Positions 50,594 to 60,751 of a stretch of 64,000 bases of DNA are shown here, in pieces. The notes beneath the pieces were generated by a model. The model did not search any database, was not told the DNA's origin, and worked only from the letters and a program-made list of their open reading frames with translations. The first letter of the stretch is position 1; every line of letters starts with the position of its first letter. The DNA is from an uncultured Rhodospira sp. (GTDB taxonomy: Bacteria > Pseudomonadota > Alphaproteobacteria > Rhodospirillales > Rhodospirillaceae): contig NZ_CAKZOT010000080.1 of the NCBI RefSeq assembly GCF_937138205.1, positions 23,960 through 87,959 of the forward strand. Reading direction: 5' to 3'. A program made the translations under genes and the position numbers.

Positions 50594-51711
50594 CTGACGG
50601 TGAAGGTGGTGCCGGTGTCCGGGGCGGTCGTGAACCCGATCGACCCGTGCAGGTACTTCTCGGTCAACAGTTTGGCGGCGTAGGTGCCAACGCCGCGCGC
50701 CTTGCCCTTGGTCGAAAAGAACCGTTGGAAGATCTTGCCCTTCACGGCTTCCGGCATGGCTGTTTCGTTGTGAACCGAGAACCAGACCTCGGAGCCGGAC
50801 CCGCCGGTGCTGGCCGTGACCGTCTGGCCGGGCTGGCTGGCTTCCAGGGCGTTCTTCAAAAGGTTGATCAGGACCCGCGACAGCAGGCCTCGATCGCAGG
50901 CGAACGCGACGCCGCGCGCCTCCGGCGCCATCTCGAGTCGGCGTTCGCGCGAGACCGTGTGCTGACTGATGATGGCCACCATGTCGGACAGGAACTCGAT
51001 CGAATTCAGCGTTTCGTAGACCGGCTGCAACATGCCGTCCTCGGCATGGATCATCAGCCGGTGGCTCTGGATCTCGTTGATCAGCGTGTCGCAGGCGACG
51101 ACGATCCGCTCCATGTAGGCTTTCTGCGTCTCCGGGTCGAAATGGGGCAGGGCCTCCGACGAACTGCGGATCGACCCGGCGATGTTCATGACGTCATGCA
51201 GAAAGGCGCGTTCGATGTCGCGGTGCCAGAGCGTGTCCTTGATGTCCATCAGGGCGACGATGATGAAGATTTCGCCCTCGACGGTGATCCGGGTGGTGCG
51301 GATGACGGCGTTGACGGCGTCGCCGCCGCGCAGCGCCAGCTGGAACGGGCGCTGGTCGCGGCCGGTGGACTGGGCGCGCAGCATCGAGGCGATGGCCTCG
51401 CAGTTGCGGCAGGCGATCGCCGTGCCGCACCCGCCGGGGGCTTCGTCCATGTCCGCATGGATGCAGTTCACCGCCTCGCCGGCCCGCTGGCCCATGAAAT
51501 CCAGCGTCTCGCCGCCGGGGACGAATTCGCGGAAGGCCGAGTTGGCGAACACGACTTGCCGGTTGCTGTTGAGAATGAACACCGGCGTGCTGACGCCGTC
51601 GAGGATCGCCGCCGGATAGTCGGCTCCGGCGACCTTCTTGGCCTGCGCCTCCAGCGTGTCCCGGTCCAGCCGTTCCGGCGGCGCGAAGTGTGTTTCGTTC
51701 AGATAGGCCAT
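50539..51711 (-). CDS. PAS sensor histidine kinase with a Cys-rich PAS domain
   Basis: 390 residues from ATG at 51711. A PAS domain (~35-160) contains four Cys in a compact run: Cys83, Cys95, Cys101 and Cys104 (CIHADMDE, GGCGTAIACRNC). Phosphoacceptor His172 lies in AFLHDVMNIAG. The ATPase part has the N-box VLINLLKNALEAS and KIFQRFFSTKGKARGVGTYA. The G1 site (VHNETAMPEAV) departs from D-x-G-x-G, a feature I believe this subfamily shares. No membrane helix is seen, so the sensor is cytosolic. The Cys set could bind metal or an iron-sulfur cluster or sense redox, which is inference. Confidence 0.85.
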   Translation of the reverse strand: MAYLNETHFAPPERLDRDTLEAQAKKVAGADYPAAILDGVSTPVFILNSNRQVVFANSAFREFVPGGETLDFMGQRAGEAVNCIHADMDEAPGGCGTAIACRNCEAIASMLRAQSTGRDQRPFQLALRGGDAVNAVIRTTRITVEGEIFIIVALMDIKDTLWHRDIERAFLHDVMNIAGSIRSSSEALPHFDPETQKAYMERIVVACDTLINEIQSHRLMIHAEDGMLQPVYETLNSIEFLSDMVAIISQHTVSRERRLEMAPEARGVAFACDRGLLSRVLINLLKNALEASQPGQTVTASTGGSGSEVWFSVHNETAMPEAVKGKIFQRFFSTKGKARGVGTYAAKLLTEKYLHGSIGFTTAPDTGTTFTVSYPPGPGPSAPDVENRSA

Positions 51712-52027
51712 ACGACCGACAGCACCCCCGGCATCCGCCCATCGCTTGTCGATGGGTCCCCATGCCCGACCGCGACACGGTTCTGGACGGGCCTTGTTCC
51801 TTGGAATGTCTCCCAATTAATGTCACGAAGTCGTTAAGAACTGAAGCCATTGCGCCTAACGTCCGTCACCGCGCGCGTGGTTCGGGGCCGTCGCGCCCCT
51901 CGATCGCGGGTTTGCGCCGGTGCCTTGACGTGGCCGCCCAGGACCCGATCTGCTAGGAAGCGGGGTGCGCGCCGTTCCCAGGGGCGGTCCCGCGCCCGAC
52001 TCGTGATCGTTCCGGGAGACTGTTTCC
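51712..52027. other. Intergenic region between divergent kinase and tldD genes
   Basis: About 316 bases with no supported coding region. A locally AT-richer patch (near 51815-51850) may hold a promoter, but no clear pair was identified. It should contain the control regions of both genes. Confidence 0.4.
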
Positions 52028-53461
52028 ATGCCGCATGATGCCCAGGCCGAGGCCCTGTTCTTTGACCGCGCCGGTCTCGACCGAGCACGGGTGACCACCA
52101 TCGTCGACGATGCCCTGAGCGGCTGCGACGACGGGGCCTTGTTCCTGGAATACAAGCAGTCGGAGAGCTTCGCGCTCGACGACGGGCGCATCCGCAGTGC
52201 CTCGTTCGACACCGCGCAGGGCTTCGGTCTGCACGCCGAGGCCGGCGAGACGGTCGGGTTCGCCCACGCGACGCTGCTGGACGACGACGCGATCGCCCGC
52301 GCGGCCGAGACGGTCAAGGCCGTGCGCATCGGATCGGGCGGCACCCTGGCCCTACCGCCGCAGGGCACCAACCGGCACCTGTACACCGACGACAACCCCA
52401 TCGACGGCCTGGCCATGGACCGCAAGGTCGCCGTGCTGTCGGCCATCGACGCCTACGCGCGCGGCAAGGATCCGCGCATCGTGCAGGTGATGGCCAGCCT
52501 GACCGCGTCGTGGCAGGCGGTGACCATCCTGCGCCCCGGGGGTGTGGCGGTGTCGGACATCCGGCCGCTGGTGCGCCTCAACGTGGCCCTGGTCGCGCGT
52601 CAGGGCGAGCGCATGGAAAGCGGCAGCCATGGCTGCGGCGGCCGCATGGTCTACGATACCTTCGTCACCGAGGAGCGCTGGCAGGCCGCCGTCGACGAGG
52701 CGTTCCGGCAGGCCTTGGTGAACCTGGAGAGTGTCGAGGCGCCGGCCGGCGAGATGCCGGTGGTGCTGGGCTCCGGCTGGCCCGGGGTGATGCTGCACGA
52801 GGCCGTGGGGCACGGCCTGGAAGGCGACTTCAACCGCAAGAAGACCTCGGCCTTCTGCGGCCGCCTGGGCGAGCGCGTGGCGGCGCCGGGCGTGACGGTG
52901 GTGGATGACGGGACCCTGCCGGACCGGCGCGGCTCGCTGTCGGTGGACGACGAGGGCACGCCGACCTCGCGCTCCGTGCTGATTGAGGACGGCATCCTCA
53001 AGGGCTATATGCAGGACCGCATGAACGCGCGCCTGATGGGCGTGGCGCCCACCGGCAACGGACGGCGCGAGTCGCACGCGCACCCGGTGCTGCCGCGCAT
53101 GACCAACACCACGATGGAAGCCGGCGACAAGGACCCCGAGGAGATCATTCGTTCGGTCAAGAAGGGCCTGTACGCCGTGAACTTCGGCGGCGGGCAGGTG
53201 GACATCACCTCCGGCAAGTTCGTCTTTTCGGCGTCGGAAGCCTACCTGATCGAGGACGGCAAGGTCGGCCCTGCGGTCAAGGGCGCCACCCTGATCGGCC
53301 ACGGGCCGGAGGCCCTGACCCGCGTCTCCATGATCGGCAATGACCTGGCGCTCGACCCCGGAATCGGCACCTGTGGCAAGGACGGGCAGGGCGTGCCGGT
53401 GGGGGTCGGCCAGCCGACAGTGCTGATGGACCGCCTGACGGTGGGTGGCACGGGGGCGTAA
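52028..53461 (+). CDS. tldD: Metalloprotease TldD
   Basis: 477 residues. The metal site is MLHEAVGHGLEGDFNRKK, with His257 in H-E-x3-H. The N-terminal FLEYKQSESFALDDGRIRSA and the C-terminal GLYAVNFGGGQVDITSGKFV and GNDLALDPGIGTCGKDGQGV are characteristic of TldD as opposed to PmbA/TldE. With its partner TldE, not in this window, it degrades unfolded peptides and takes part in peptide modification. Start ATG at 52028; normal length. Confidence 0.97.
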   Translation: MPHDAQAEALFFDRAGLDRARVTTIVDDALSGCDDGALFLEYKQSESFALDDGRIRSASFDTAQGFGLHAEAGETVGFAHATLLDDDAIARAAETVKAVRIGSGGTLALPPQGTNRHLYTDDNPIDGLAMDRKVAVLSAIDAYARGKDPRIVQVMASLTASWQAVTILRPGGVAVSDIRPLVRLNVALVARQGERMESGSHGCGGRMVYDTFVTEERWQAAVDEAFRQALVNLESVEAPAGEMPVVLGSGWPGVMLHEAVGHGLEGDFNRKKTSAFCGRLGERVAAPGVTVVDDGTLPDRRGSLSVDDEGTPTSRSVLIEDGILKGYMQDRMNARLMGVAPTGNGRRESHAHPVLPRMTNTTMEAGDKDPEEIIRSVKKGLYAVNFGGGQVDITSGKFVFSASEAYLIEDGKVGPAVKGATLIGHGPEALTRVSMIGNDLALDPGIGTCGKDGQGVPVGVGQPTVLMDRLTVGGTGA

Positions 53462-53488
53462 GCGATTGCCTGCCGGAGCGAGGCGGCC

Positions 53489-53668
53489 ATGATCGTCACC
53501 ACCGGTGAAGCGCAGGCCATGGAAGTGCTGGTCCTGCTGTCGCTGGCGCTGTTCATTGGCGTACAGGCGTTCCCGATGTCGCCGACGTGGCGCCGGCGCG
53601 GGCTGATCCTGGGTGCCGTGTGCCTGGGGGTGGCCGTCATTGGCACGATTGTCACGTGGCCCGGGTAG
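53489..53668 (+). CDS. Small two-helix membrane protein
   Basis: 59 residues from ATG at 53489 with GCGAGGCGG just upstream. Two helices are visible: EVLVLLSLALFIGVQAFPM and GLILGAVCLGVAVIGTIV, joined by SPTWRRR, and the end is TWPG. It lies 27 bases after tldD and may be its cotranscribed neighbour. No family is recognised. Confidence 0.55.
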   Translation: MIVTTGEAQAMEVLVLLSLALFIGVQAFPMSPTWRRRGLILGAVCLGVAVIGTIVTWPG

Positions 53669-53671
53669 GGG

Positions 53672-53780
53672 TCATGGCACGCTGACCTGGCAGCCGAACT
53701 CGTACGTCTTGTGGGCCTTGCCCTTGCCGATGCGCTCCACCTCCGGGGTGTACCCGCCAATAGACCTTGGGCAGAGGCCC
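53672..53780 (-). pseudogene. Remnant of an IS5-family transposase
   Basis: Minus-strand codons 53755-53675 read GYTPEVERIGKGKAHKTYEF then GCQVSVP and stop. This matches, from memory, the transposase stretch around HAPEVECIGKGKAHxPYEFG. Upstream bases (CCCAAGGTCTAT) continue the same protein in a shifted frame as PKVY, showing a frameshift. Only a scrap of the gene remains; no inverted repeat ends were found. Confidence 0.65.
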
Positions 53781-53783
53781 TAG

Positions 53784-53912
53784 GCCGCCCGCTCAACCCG
53801 GGAACTCGAACGCTTGCGCCAGCGGGCCGATGCCCTTTTGCGAAAACCAGCCTCGCTCAAGGACATCGTGCGCCACTTGCGCGAGGGCGTGCCTCAGGGC
53901 GCGCCGGTGTGA
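53784..53912 (+). pseudogene. Possible 3' fragment of an unknown gene
   Basis: From just after an in-frame TAG, 42 codons read RELERLRQRADALLRKPASL then KDIVRHLREGVPQGAPV and stop. The composition looks like real coding sequence but no start or ribosome site exists. It may be the tail of a gene lost when the transposase remnant beside it inserted, or chance. Confidence 0.3.
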
Positions 53913-53971
53913 GGCGGCCCTTGGGCTGGTTCGCGCGGGGTGCAGCAGCGATCCGCCCTCGTCCGCGCCCA

Positions 53972-54313
53972 TCACGTCTCCTTGACGAACCAGTCCTTGC
54001 CGGCGCCGCAGATCGGGCAGCGCCAGTCGCTCGGCAGATCCTCGAACGCCGTGTTGGGCGGGATGGGGTGACCGCCGACGATGTTTACAGGGTCGCCCTT
54101 CTCGGGGTGATAATAGTAGGGGTCGCATTCGTTGAACGTGCAGACCCACACCTGCTTGAGAGGGTCATAGGACGCGTTCGCCGCATCGGTTCCGGCCTTG
54201 GCCCGCGACGGACCCACGCCCACCAGGGCGGGGGCGCACAGGCCGAGCAGCGCGGCGGGTAGACCGCGCAACAGGGCGCGGCGGCTGGCCGAGTTGAGAC
54301 GGGAGAAGGTCAT
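53972..54313 (-). CDS. Exported rubredoxin-like protein with a CX4C first site
   Basis: 113 residues from ATG at 54313, where GGAGGTGA is placed 4 bases upstream. The N-terminus [20 protein letters not shown] is a twin-arginine-like signal. The rubredoxin fold is clear from [20 protein letters not shown] (Cys99 and Cys102). The first metal pair is unusual: [19 protein letters not shown] gives Cys58 and Cys63, CX4C instead of CX2[21 protein letters not shown] is an ordinary rubredoxin stretch apart from an insertion before IPPN. Export of a folded iron protein by Tat is plausible. Standing alone on the minus strand. Confidence 0.85.
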   Translation of the reverse strand: MTFSRLNSASRRALLRGLPAALLGLCAPALVGVGPSRAKAGTDAANASYDPLKQVWVCTFNECDPYYYHPEKGDPVNIVGGHPIPPNTAFEDLPSDWRCPICGAGKDWFVKET

Positions 54314-54479
54314 GGGATCACCTCCGTTGCCTTTTCTCACAATGCGCTATCGTCGTGGGGGGCAGGATGCGCCTCGTGCGACCGCGCGGCCTTGACGGCG
54401 CGCAACGCGGCAGCGCGTGTCATCCAATCGTCATCCTGTCATCAAGACCGGTCACCCCGAGCGGTCACCCCGACGGAAA

Positions 54480-54508
54480 GGCCGGCCGGAGTCATCCCCC
54501 GGCCGGCC
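54480..54508 (-). terminator. Terminator of the PhoX gene
   Basis: GGCCGGCCGG (54480-54489) and CCGGCCGGCC (54499-54508) form a perfect 10-bp stem. Read on the minus strand it comes 33 bases after the PhoX stop and is followed by TTTCC. A short T-tract makes an intrinsic terminator plausible. Confidence 0.65.
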
Positions 54509-54541
54509 CTCTCAAGGTCGGACGTCAGCCGTCGGTCGGGA

Positions 54542-56590
54542 TCAGCCGATGGCGCCGCCGCCCGTCTTCACCAGAACCTGCACTGCCGGGCGCGCGGGCA
54601 TGGCCTCGTCGAAGTCCGGCCAGCGGGTCGACGGGTTTTCGAAGGTGCTGCCCTTCTCGTCCGCCGGGTGCTGGACGGCCGCGAAGTAGGCGCTGTCGTC
54701 CGGGGTGAACTCCGGACCGCACAGCTCCGCGCCGCGCGGGCAGGCGTAGAAGCGCCGCGTGATGGCGCGACCCGGCCCATGCACGTCGGCGGCCCAGACG
54801 CCATCGGCGATGCCGCTCTTCGGACCGCCGTCGGTGGAGATCCAGATGCGGCCCTTGCTGTCAAAGGCGACGTTGTCGGGGCAGGACAGCCAGCCGTTCT
54901 CGCCGACATCACCGCCGTACTTGGCGCCATCCTCGTCCTTGGCCGGGTCACCGGCCAGCAGGAAAATGTCCCAGGTGTACTGGTCGGCGGTGTGGTCGGC
55001 GTTGGCGCCGTCGCCGTCCGGAGCGGTGCCCGGCGGAATGATCTCTACCACGTGACCATGACGGTTGTGGGCGCGGGTGTTGGCGACGTTAAGGTCGTCA
55101 CCCTCGCGCTTGGTGTTGTTGGTCATCATCGCGTAGATGATGCCGTTGACCGGGTTCGGCTCGACGTCCTCGGGGCGGTCCATCGGGGTGGCGCCCACCA
55201 GATCGGCGGCCTTGCGGGTGTCGATCAGAACGTCGGCCTGGCTGTTGAAGCCGTTCTCCGGGGTCAGCGGACCCTCGCCGAACACCAGCGGGTTCCAGTC
55301 CAGCGTGCCGTCCTCATTGAACTTGGCGACCGACAGCGTGCCCTCGTCCAGCAGGTCCATGTTGGCGGCGCGGTCGTTCGGGTTGAACTTATTCTTGGTC
55401 ACGAAGCGATAGACGTACTCAAAGCGCTGGTCGTCACCGGCGTAGACCACCACATGACCGCTCTTGTCGAGGGCGGTGGTGGCGCCTTCGTGCTTGAAGC
55501 GGCCCAGGGTGGTGCGCTTCTTGGGCACGGAATTGGGATCATACGGGTCGTATTCGATCATCCAGCCGAACCGGTTGGGCTCGTTCGGCTCCTTCTCGAC
55601 GTTGAAGCGGTCGTGGAAGTTGCCCCAGGCATAGCGGCCGCCGCCGACGCCGTAGCGCTCGTAGTTCTCGGCCTCCGCCGTCTTGGTGACGTCACCCATG
55701 AAGTAGCCGTGGAAGTTCTCCTCGGCGAACAGGATGGTGCCCCAGGGGGTCTTGCCGCCGGCGCAATTGTTGACCGTGCCGATCACGTTGGTGCCGGTCG
55801 GGTCGGCGCTGGTCTTCAGGCGGTCGGAGCCGGCGGCCGGACCGGTCAACTCGAACTCGGTTTCCAACGCGGTAAAGCGGCGGTTCAGCGGGCTGTCCTT
55901 GACCACGCTCCAGGTGTTGCCCTCGCGCTTGATCTCGACGACGGCATGGCCGTGGGCGGCCATCTCGATGTCAACCTGCTCGGCGGTCAGGTCCTCGGCA
56001 CTCGGGCTGCCCGGGAACATGAGGTCCGGGTTGGTGTACTCGTGGTTCACGCACAGCAGGCCGTGGTCGGAGGTGTTGGAGCCGACTGGCAGTGGCATGA
56101 AGCCGACATAGTCGTTGTTGTAGCCGAACTGCTTGGACTGGGACTCGGCCGTCTGGTTCATCGGGTTGAACTCGGGCGCGCCCGCGACCACCGGGTCGCC
56201 CCAGCGAATCAGCGTCTGGATCTCGTAACCCTCGGCGACGTGGCTATTCTCGTCATAGCTGTGCGGCAGGCCGGGGAAGGTCAGGGTGCTGGCGCCCTCG
56301 GCGGCCTGGGCCGCGCGCGGCGCAATGGCCGTGCCCAAGGCGCCGGCCGCGCTGGCCAGCGCCACGGAGGCGGCGGCGCCCTTCATCAGGCCGCGACGAC
56401 TGAGGGTCTTGCCGCTAAACAGGCTGGCGGCGACGACGCCACCGACGGCGGTCGCGGCCACGCCGGCCGGTGTGCCGATCTGGCTCAGGCGGGCGGCGAG
56501 AATGGACTCGAACGGCCGCTCGGTCGAGCGGTTGACGGCGACATCGTCGTCGGCTTCAAGGCGTTGGCCAAAGGTCAAGTGGTCGTGCAT
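54542..56590 (-). CDS. PhoX-family phosphatase (DUF839)
   Basis: 682 residues. Twin arginines 65-66 in KTLSRRGLMKGAAASVALAS mark a Tat signal inside a longer N-terminus, as usual for this family. The beta-propeller repeats include GLLCVNHEYTNPDLMFPGS, GTVNNCAGGKTPWGTILFAE, NFHGYFMGDVTK, RFGWMIEYDPYDP and ISTDGGPKSGIADGVWA. PhoX enzymes bind calcium and iron and release phosphate from organic esters in the periplasm. No clear Pho box was found upstream. Single gene. Confidence 0.92.
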   Translation of the reverse strand: MHDHLTFGQRLEADDDVAVNRSTERPFESILAARLSQIGTPAGVAATAVGGVVAASLFSGKTLSRRGLMKGAAASVALASAAGALGTAIAPRAAQAAEGASTLTFPGLPHSYDENSHVAEGYEIQTLIRWGDPVVAGAPEFNPMNQTAESQSKQFGYNNDYVGFMPLPVGSNTSDHGLLCVNHEYTNPDLMFPGSPSAEDLTAEQVDIEMAAHGHAVVEIKREGNTWSVVKDSPLNRRFTALETEFELTGPAAGSDRLKTSADPTGTNVIGTVNNCAGGKTPWGTILFAEENFHGYFMGDVTKTAEAENYERYGVGGGRYAWGNFHDRFNVEKEPNEPNRFGWMIEYDPYDPNSVPKKRTTLGRFKHEGATTALDKSGHVVVYAGDDQRFEYVYRFVTKNKFNPNDRAANMDLLDEGTLSVAKFNEDGTLDWNPLVFGEGPLTPENGFNSQADVLIDTRKAADLVGATPMDRPEDVEPNPVNGIIYAMMTNNTKREGDDLNVANTRAHNRHGHVVEIIPPGTAPDGDGANADHTADQYTWDIFLLAGDPAKDEDGAKYGGDVGENGWLSCPDNVAFDSKGRIWISTDGGPKSGIADGVWAADVHGPGRAITRRFYACPRGAELCGPEFTPDDSAYFAAVQHPADEKGSTFENPSTRWPDFDEAMPARPAVQVLVKTGGGAIG

Positions 56591-56743
56591 GGGAGACTCC
56601 GTTGGATGCTCTTCGCGGAAGAGATCTTTCGCGCGACCGGGGCGGATATTATCGCCTCCGCCCCCACCATCGCGCGAACCATCATCGTTTGGAGTCTAGG
56701 CTGGCCTCCCCATGCCCGCAATCGGAACACTGTGAAGATTGAG

Positions 56744-56759
56744 CGACGCCTTGGCGTCG
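56744..56759. terminator. Hairpin downstream of livF
   Basis: CGACGCC (56744-56750) and GGCGTCG (56753-56759) form a 7-bp stem with a two-base loop, 55 bases past the livF stop on the minus strand. No T-tract is present, so terminator function is uncertain. Confidence 0.4.
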
Positions 56760-56813
56760 GAACAATTACACTTTCGCGTCAGAAGTATTGCGCCACCTTC
56801 GGGCCGCACCGCA

Positions 56814-57601
56814 CTACACCGCCAAATACTCGTGCCGCAGGTCCTCGTTGTCGAGCACCTCTTTCGCCGTGCCGTCGTAGACGACCTCGCCCATGTCGAG
56901 GATGACAGCGCGGTCGGCCAGGTGCAGGGCGGCAAGGGCGTTCTGTTCGACGATGATCGTCGTCATGCCCAGGTCGCGGACCTTCTGCAGCGTTTTTTCG
57001 ATTTCCTGCACAATGACCGGCGCCAGGCCCTCGTACGGCTCGTCGAGCAGCAGCAGCTTCACGTCCCGCGCCAGCGTGCGGGCGATGGCCAGCATCTGTT
57101 GCTCGCCGCCCGACAGGGTGGTGCCTTCCTGGTTCTTGCGTTCGCCCAGGCGCGGGAACAGCTCGTAGATCTGCTCCAGCGACCAGCCCTTGGGCGGCGC
57201 GATCTGGGCGAGTTGCAGGTTCTGCTGCACCGTCAGGCCCTGGATGACGCGACGGTCTTCCGGCACCAAGCCGACGCCCAGGCGGGAGGCCTGATAGGCC
57301 TTCATGCGGTGGAGCGGCTGGCCGGCCAGCCACACCTCGCCCTGGGTCAGGTGCGGCTCGGCCAGGCGGGCGATGGTGCGCAGGGTCGAGGTCTTGCCGG
57401 CGCCGTTGCGCCCGAGCAGGGCCAGGATCTCGCTTTCCTTCATGGAGAAGTTGACACCCTGGACGATGTAGCTCTCGCCATAATAGGCGTGCAAGTCGTG
57501 GGCCTGGAAGTACGGCGCGTCGGCGCGCGAGGTGGCGGCGGCGGCGGCGCCGCCCGCCGGCGCGGCGGCCGGGATGACGCGGTCGAGGGGCGTGGGGGCG
57601 T

Positions 57602-57605
<4 letters not shown>
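56814..57605 (-). CDS. livF: Branched-chain amino acid-type ABC transporter, ATP-binding protein LivF
   Basis: 263 residues from ATG at 57605; it overlaps livG as ATGA. An N-terminal Ala/Pro-rich extension of ~30 residues precedes the ABC domain. Walker A is GRNGAGKTST, the signature LSGGEQQMLAIARTL and Walker B LLLLDEPYEGLAP. EDRRVIQGLTVQQNLQLAQ is the LivF-type Q-loop neighbourhood. It is the last gene of the operon. Confidence 0.93.
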
Positions 57606-58360
<755 letters not shown>

Positions 58361-58379
58361 CGGTGTGTCTCCCTCGACC

Positions 58380-59537
58380 CTATTCGGCGGCCTGCGGCTG
58401 GGCCTGGTGGCCTGAGCCCCCGCCCTTGCCGCGACGGGCCACTGCGGCCTGGATACGGTGCCCGCCCTCGATCAGGCCTCCGGGCAGGAAGATGACGATC
58501 AGCATGAACAGCAGGCCGAGCGTCAGGTGCCAGCCCTCGCCGACGAACAGGCCGGCCACCGAGACCACGGCGCCTTCGATCCCGTCGGGCAGGAAGCCGA
58601 AGATGTTATGCAGGGTCTGCTCGTTGAAGGCCGAGAAGATGTTTTCGGAATACTTGATGATGCCCGCGCCGAGCATGGGGCCGAGCAGGGTGCCGGCGCC
58701 GCCCAGGATGGTCATGAGCACCACCTCGCCCGAGGCCGTCCACTGCATCCGTTCGGCGCCGGCCAGGGGGTCGGTCACGCACAGCAGGGCGCCGGCCAGG
58801 CCGGCGTACATGCCGGAGATGACGAACGCGGTCAGCGCGTAGGGGCGGGTGCTGATGCCGGTGTAGTTCATGCGGTTCTGGTTGGACTTGATGGCCATCA
58901 GCATCAGCCCGAACGGCGAGCGGAAGATCCGGAACGAGATGAACATGCCGATCAGCAGCCAGACCGCGCAGAAATAGAAGCCGGGCAGGCCACTCATTTC
59001 CATCCCGAACAGATTGGTGACCAGCGGCCCGTCGACCTCGCCGGCGCCCATCATGTGGTCGAGCACGCGCGGATCGCTGTTCAGCACCCGCAGGCCGGTT
59101 TCGCCATTGGTGATCGGCGTCAGAACCGAGTAGGCGAGATTGTAGGACATCTGGGCGAAGGCCAGCGTCAGGATGGCGAAGTAGATGCCGGTCCGGCGCA
59201 GGCTGACGTAGCCGATCACCCAGGCAAACGCGCCGGCCAGCAGAATGGCCAGGGCGATGGCCGGCAACGGGTTCATGCCCAGCAGCTTGAAGCTCCAGAC
59301 GGCGGTGTAGGACCCCACCCCCAGGAACGCGGCGTGGCCGAAGGACAGATAGCCGGTCAGGCCGAACAGGATGTTGAAGCCGATGGCGAACAGGCCATAG
59401 ATCGCGAACTTCTGCATCAGGTCGGGATAGGCGGCGCCGAACGGCACCAGCCACACCGGCATGGCCAGGATCAACACGGCGAAGAGGCTGAAGCGAATCG
59501 CGTCCCCGTGGGCCGTCTCTCGTACGATTTTCGTCAT
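58380..59537 (-). CDS. livM: Branched-chain amino acid-type ABC transporter, permease LivM
   Basis: 385 residues with about ten membrane helices. The conserved permease stretch is [32 protein letters not shown], followed by [20 protein letters not shown]. It ends 19 bases before livG and begins 4 bases after livH. The C-terminal ~40 residues are a basic cytosolic tail. Confidence 0.93.
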   Translation of the reverse strand: MTKIVRETAHGDAIRFSLFAVLILAMPVWLVPFGAAYPDLMQKFAIYGLFAIGFNILFGLTGYLSFGHAAFLGVGSYTAVWSFKLLGMNPLPAIALAILLAGAFAWVIGYVSLRRTGIYFAILTLAFAQMSYNLAYSVLTPITNGETGLRVLNSDPRVLDHMMGAGEVDGPLVTNLFGMEMSGLPGFYFCAVWLLIGMFISFRIFRSPFGLMLMAIKSNQNRMNYTGISTRPYALTAFVISGMYAGLAGALLCVTDPLAGAERMQWTASGEVVLMTILGGAGTLLGPMLGAGIIKYSENIFSAFNEQTLHNIFGFLPDGIEGAVVSVAGLFVGEGWHLTLGLLFMLIVIFLPGGLIEGGHRIQAAVARRGKGGGSGHQAQPQAAE

Positions 59538-59541
59538 GACC

Positions 59542-60570
59542 TCAGCCCTCCATCACGCCCTTGCGGCCCATGAGACCGCGCGGCCGCACCAGCAGAATGA
59601 TGACGGCCACCAGATAGATGATGATCTGGTCGATGCCGGGGAAAATGCTCTTGACCTCGGTCATGGAGGCGAAGGACTGCAGGATCCCAAGCATGAACCC
59701 TGCGGCGACCGCGCCCGGCAGGCTGCCCATGCCGCCCACCACGACCACCACGAACGACAGCACCAGGAAGTCCATGCCCATGTGGTAGTCGGGCGGCAGG
59801 ATGGGCGTGTACATCACCCCGGCCAGGCCGGCGACCACGGCGGCCAGCCCGAACACGACCGTGAAGCGCTTTTCGATGTCGATGCCGAACAGGCCCACGG
59901 TCTCGCGGTCGGCCATGCCGGCGCGCACCACCATGCCGAACGTGGTCAACTGCAGGAAGGCGAAGACGCAGCCGATGACGATGGCGGAGAACAGGAAGTA
60001 GACCAGTCGCCAGTACGGATAGACGATGTTCCCCGGCTCGAATCCGAACAGCGCCCCGATATCCGCCGCCGCGCGAAGCGTGTCCGGCGGATTTTGCGGA
60101 ATGGGGTTGGCGCCGAAAAAGGACTTGATGATCTCCTGCAGGACGATCGCCAGGCCGAAGGTCACCAGGATCTGCTCGGCGTGCGGTCGCCGGTAGAAGA
60201 ACTGGATCAGCCCCCGTTCCATGATCAGGCCGATGACGATCATCACCGGGATCGCGGCCAGGATGGAGAACGGCACCGAGTAATCGAGGATGAAGGTGCC
60301 GGTGGGACCCAGCCACTCCTCGATCATCGGCACGCGTATCTCGACGGGGGAGCCCCACGGCGTGGTTTGCGTCGGGTCGATGGTGACCTTCTCCAGGCCG
60401 ATCAACTGATTGAAGGTGACGGCGCAGAACGCCCCCAGCATGAACAACGCCCCGTGGGCGAAGTTGACGACCCCGAGGGTGCCGAACACCAGGGTCAGGC
60501 CGAGCGCGATCAGGGCGTAGGCACCGCCCTTGTCGAGCCCGTTCAGAATTTGGAGAAGGATCGCATCCAT
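59542..60570 (-). CDS. livH: Branched-chain amino acid-type ABC transporter, permease LivH
   Basis: 342 residues. [40 protein letters not shown] are the standard LivH beginning. A loop of ~65 residues ([20 protein letters not shown] onward) is inserted between helices 2 and 3, longer than in the E. coli protein. Eight or so helices in all. Separated from the binding-protein gene by ~180 bases with two stable hairpins. Confidence 0.92.
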   Translation of the reverse strand: MDAILLQILNGLDKGGAYALIALGLTLVFGTLGVVNFAHGALFMLGAFCAVTFNQLIGLEKVTIDPTQTTPWGSPVEIRVPMIEEWLGPTGTFILDYSVPFSILAAIPVMIVIGLIMERGLIQFFYRRPHAEQILVTFGLAIVLQEIIKSFFGANPIPQNPPDTLRAAADIGALFGFEPGNIVYPYWRLVYFLFSAIVIGCVFAFLQLTTFGMVVRAGMADRETVGLFGIDIEKRFTVVFGLAAVVAGLAGVMYTPILPPDYHMGMDFLVLSFVVVVVGGMGSLPGAVAAGFMLGILQSFASMTEVKSIFPGIDQIIIYLVAVIILLVRPRGLMGRKGVMEG

Positions 60571-60665
60571 TCGCCAACGCTCCTTGGGGGCCCGCCTGCG
60601 GCCGCTCCGTCATCGGGAACGGGACGCGCGACCGGGCCGTGGACCGAATGACGTCGACCAAGGAC

Positions 60666-60729
60666 GCCGCAAGAGGCTTGCGGCGGCCGGAGACGCGGCG
60701 CGGTCGCCCCGGGATCGGAGCGACCGCGC
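60666..60729 (-). terminator. Paired hairpins between the binding-protein gene and livH
   Basis: GCCGCAAG/CTTGCGGC (60666-60673 and 60677-60684) and GCGCGGTCGC/GCGACCGCGC (60698-60707 and 60720-60729) are perfect stems on the minus-strand transcript right after the binding-protein gene. Neither has a T-tract. They would stabilise the upstream message and reduce read-through into the permease genes, a common arrangement for such operons. Confidence 0.6.
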
Positions 60730-60751
60730 CTGGGATGGGTGTGGGTCCGGC

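Noticed and set aside
56591..56813. Pho box upstream of the PhoX gene
   Set aside because: No pair of CTGTCAT-like direct repeats with proper spacing was found.
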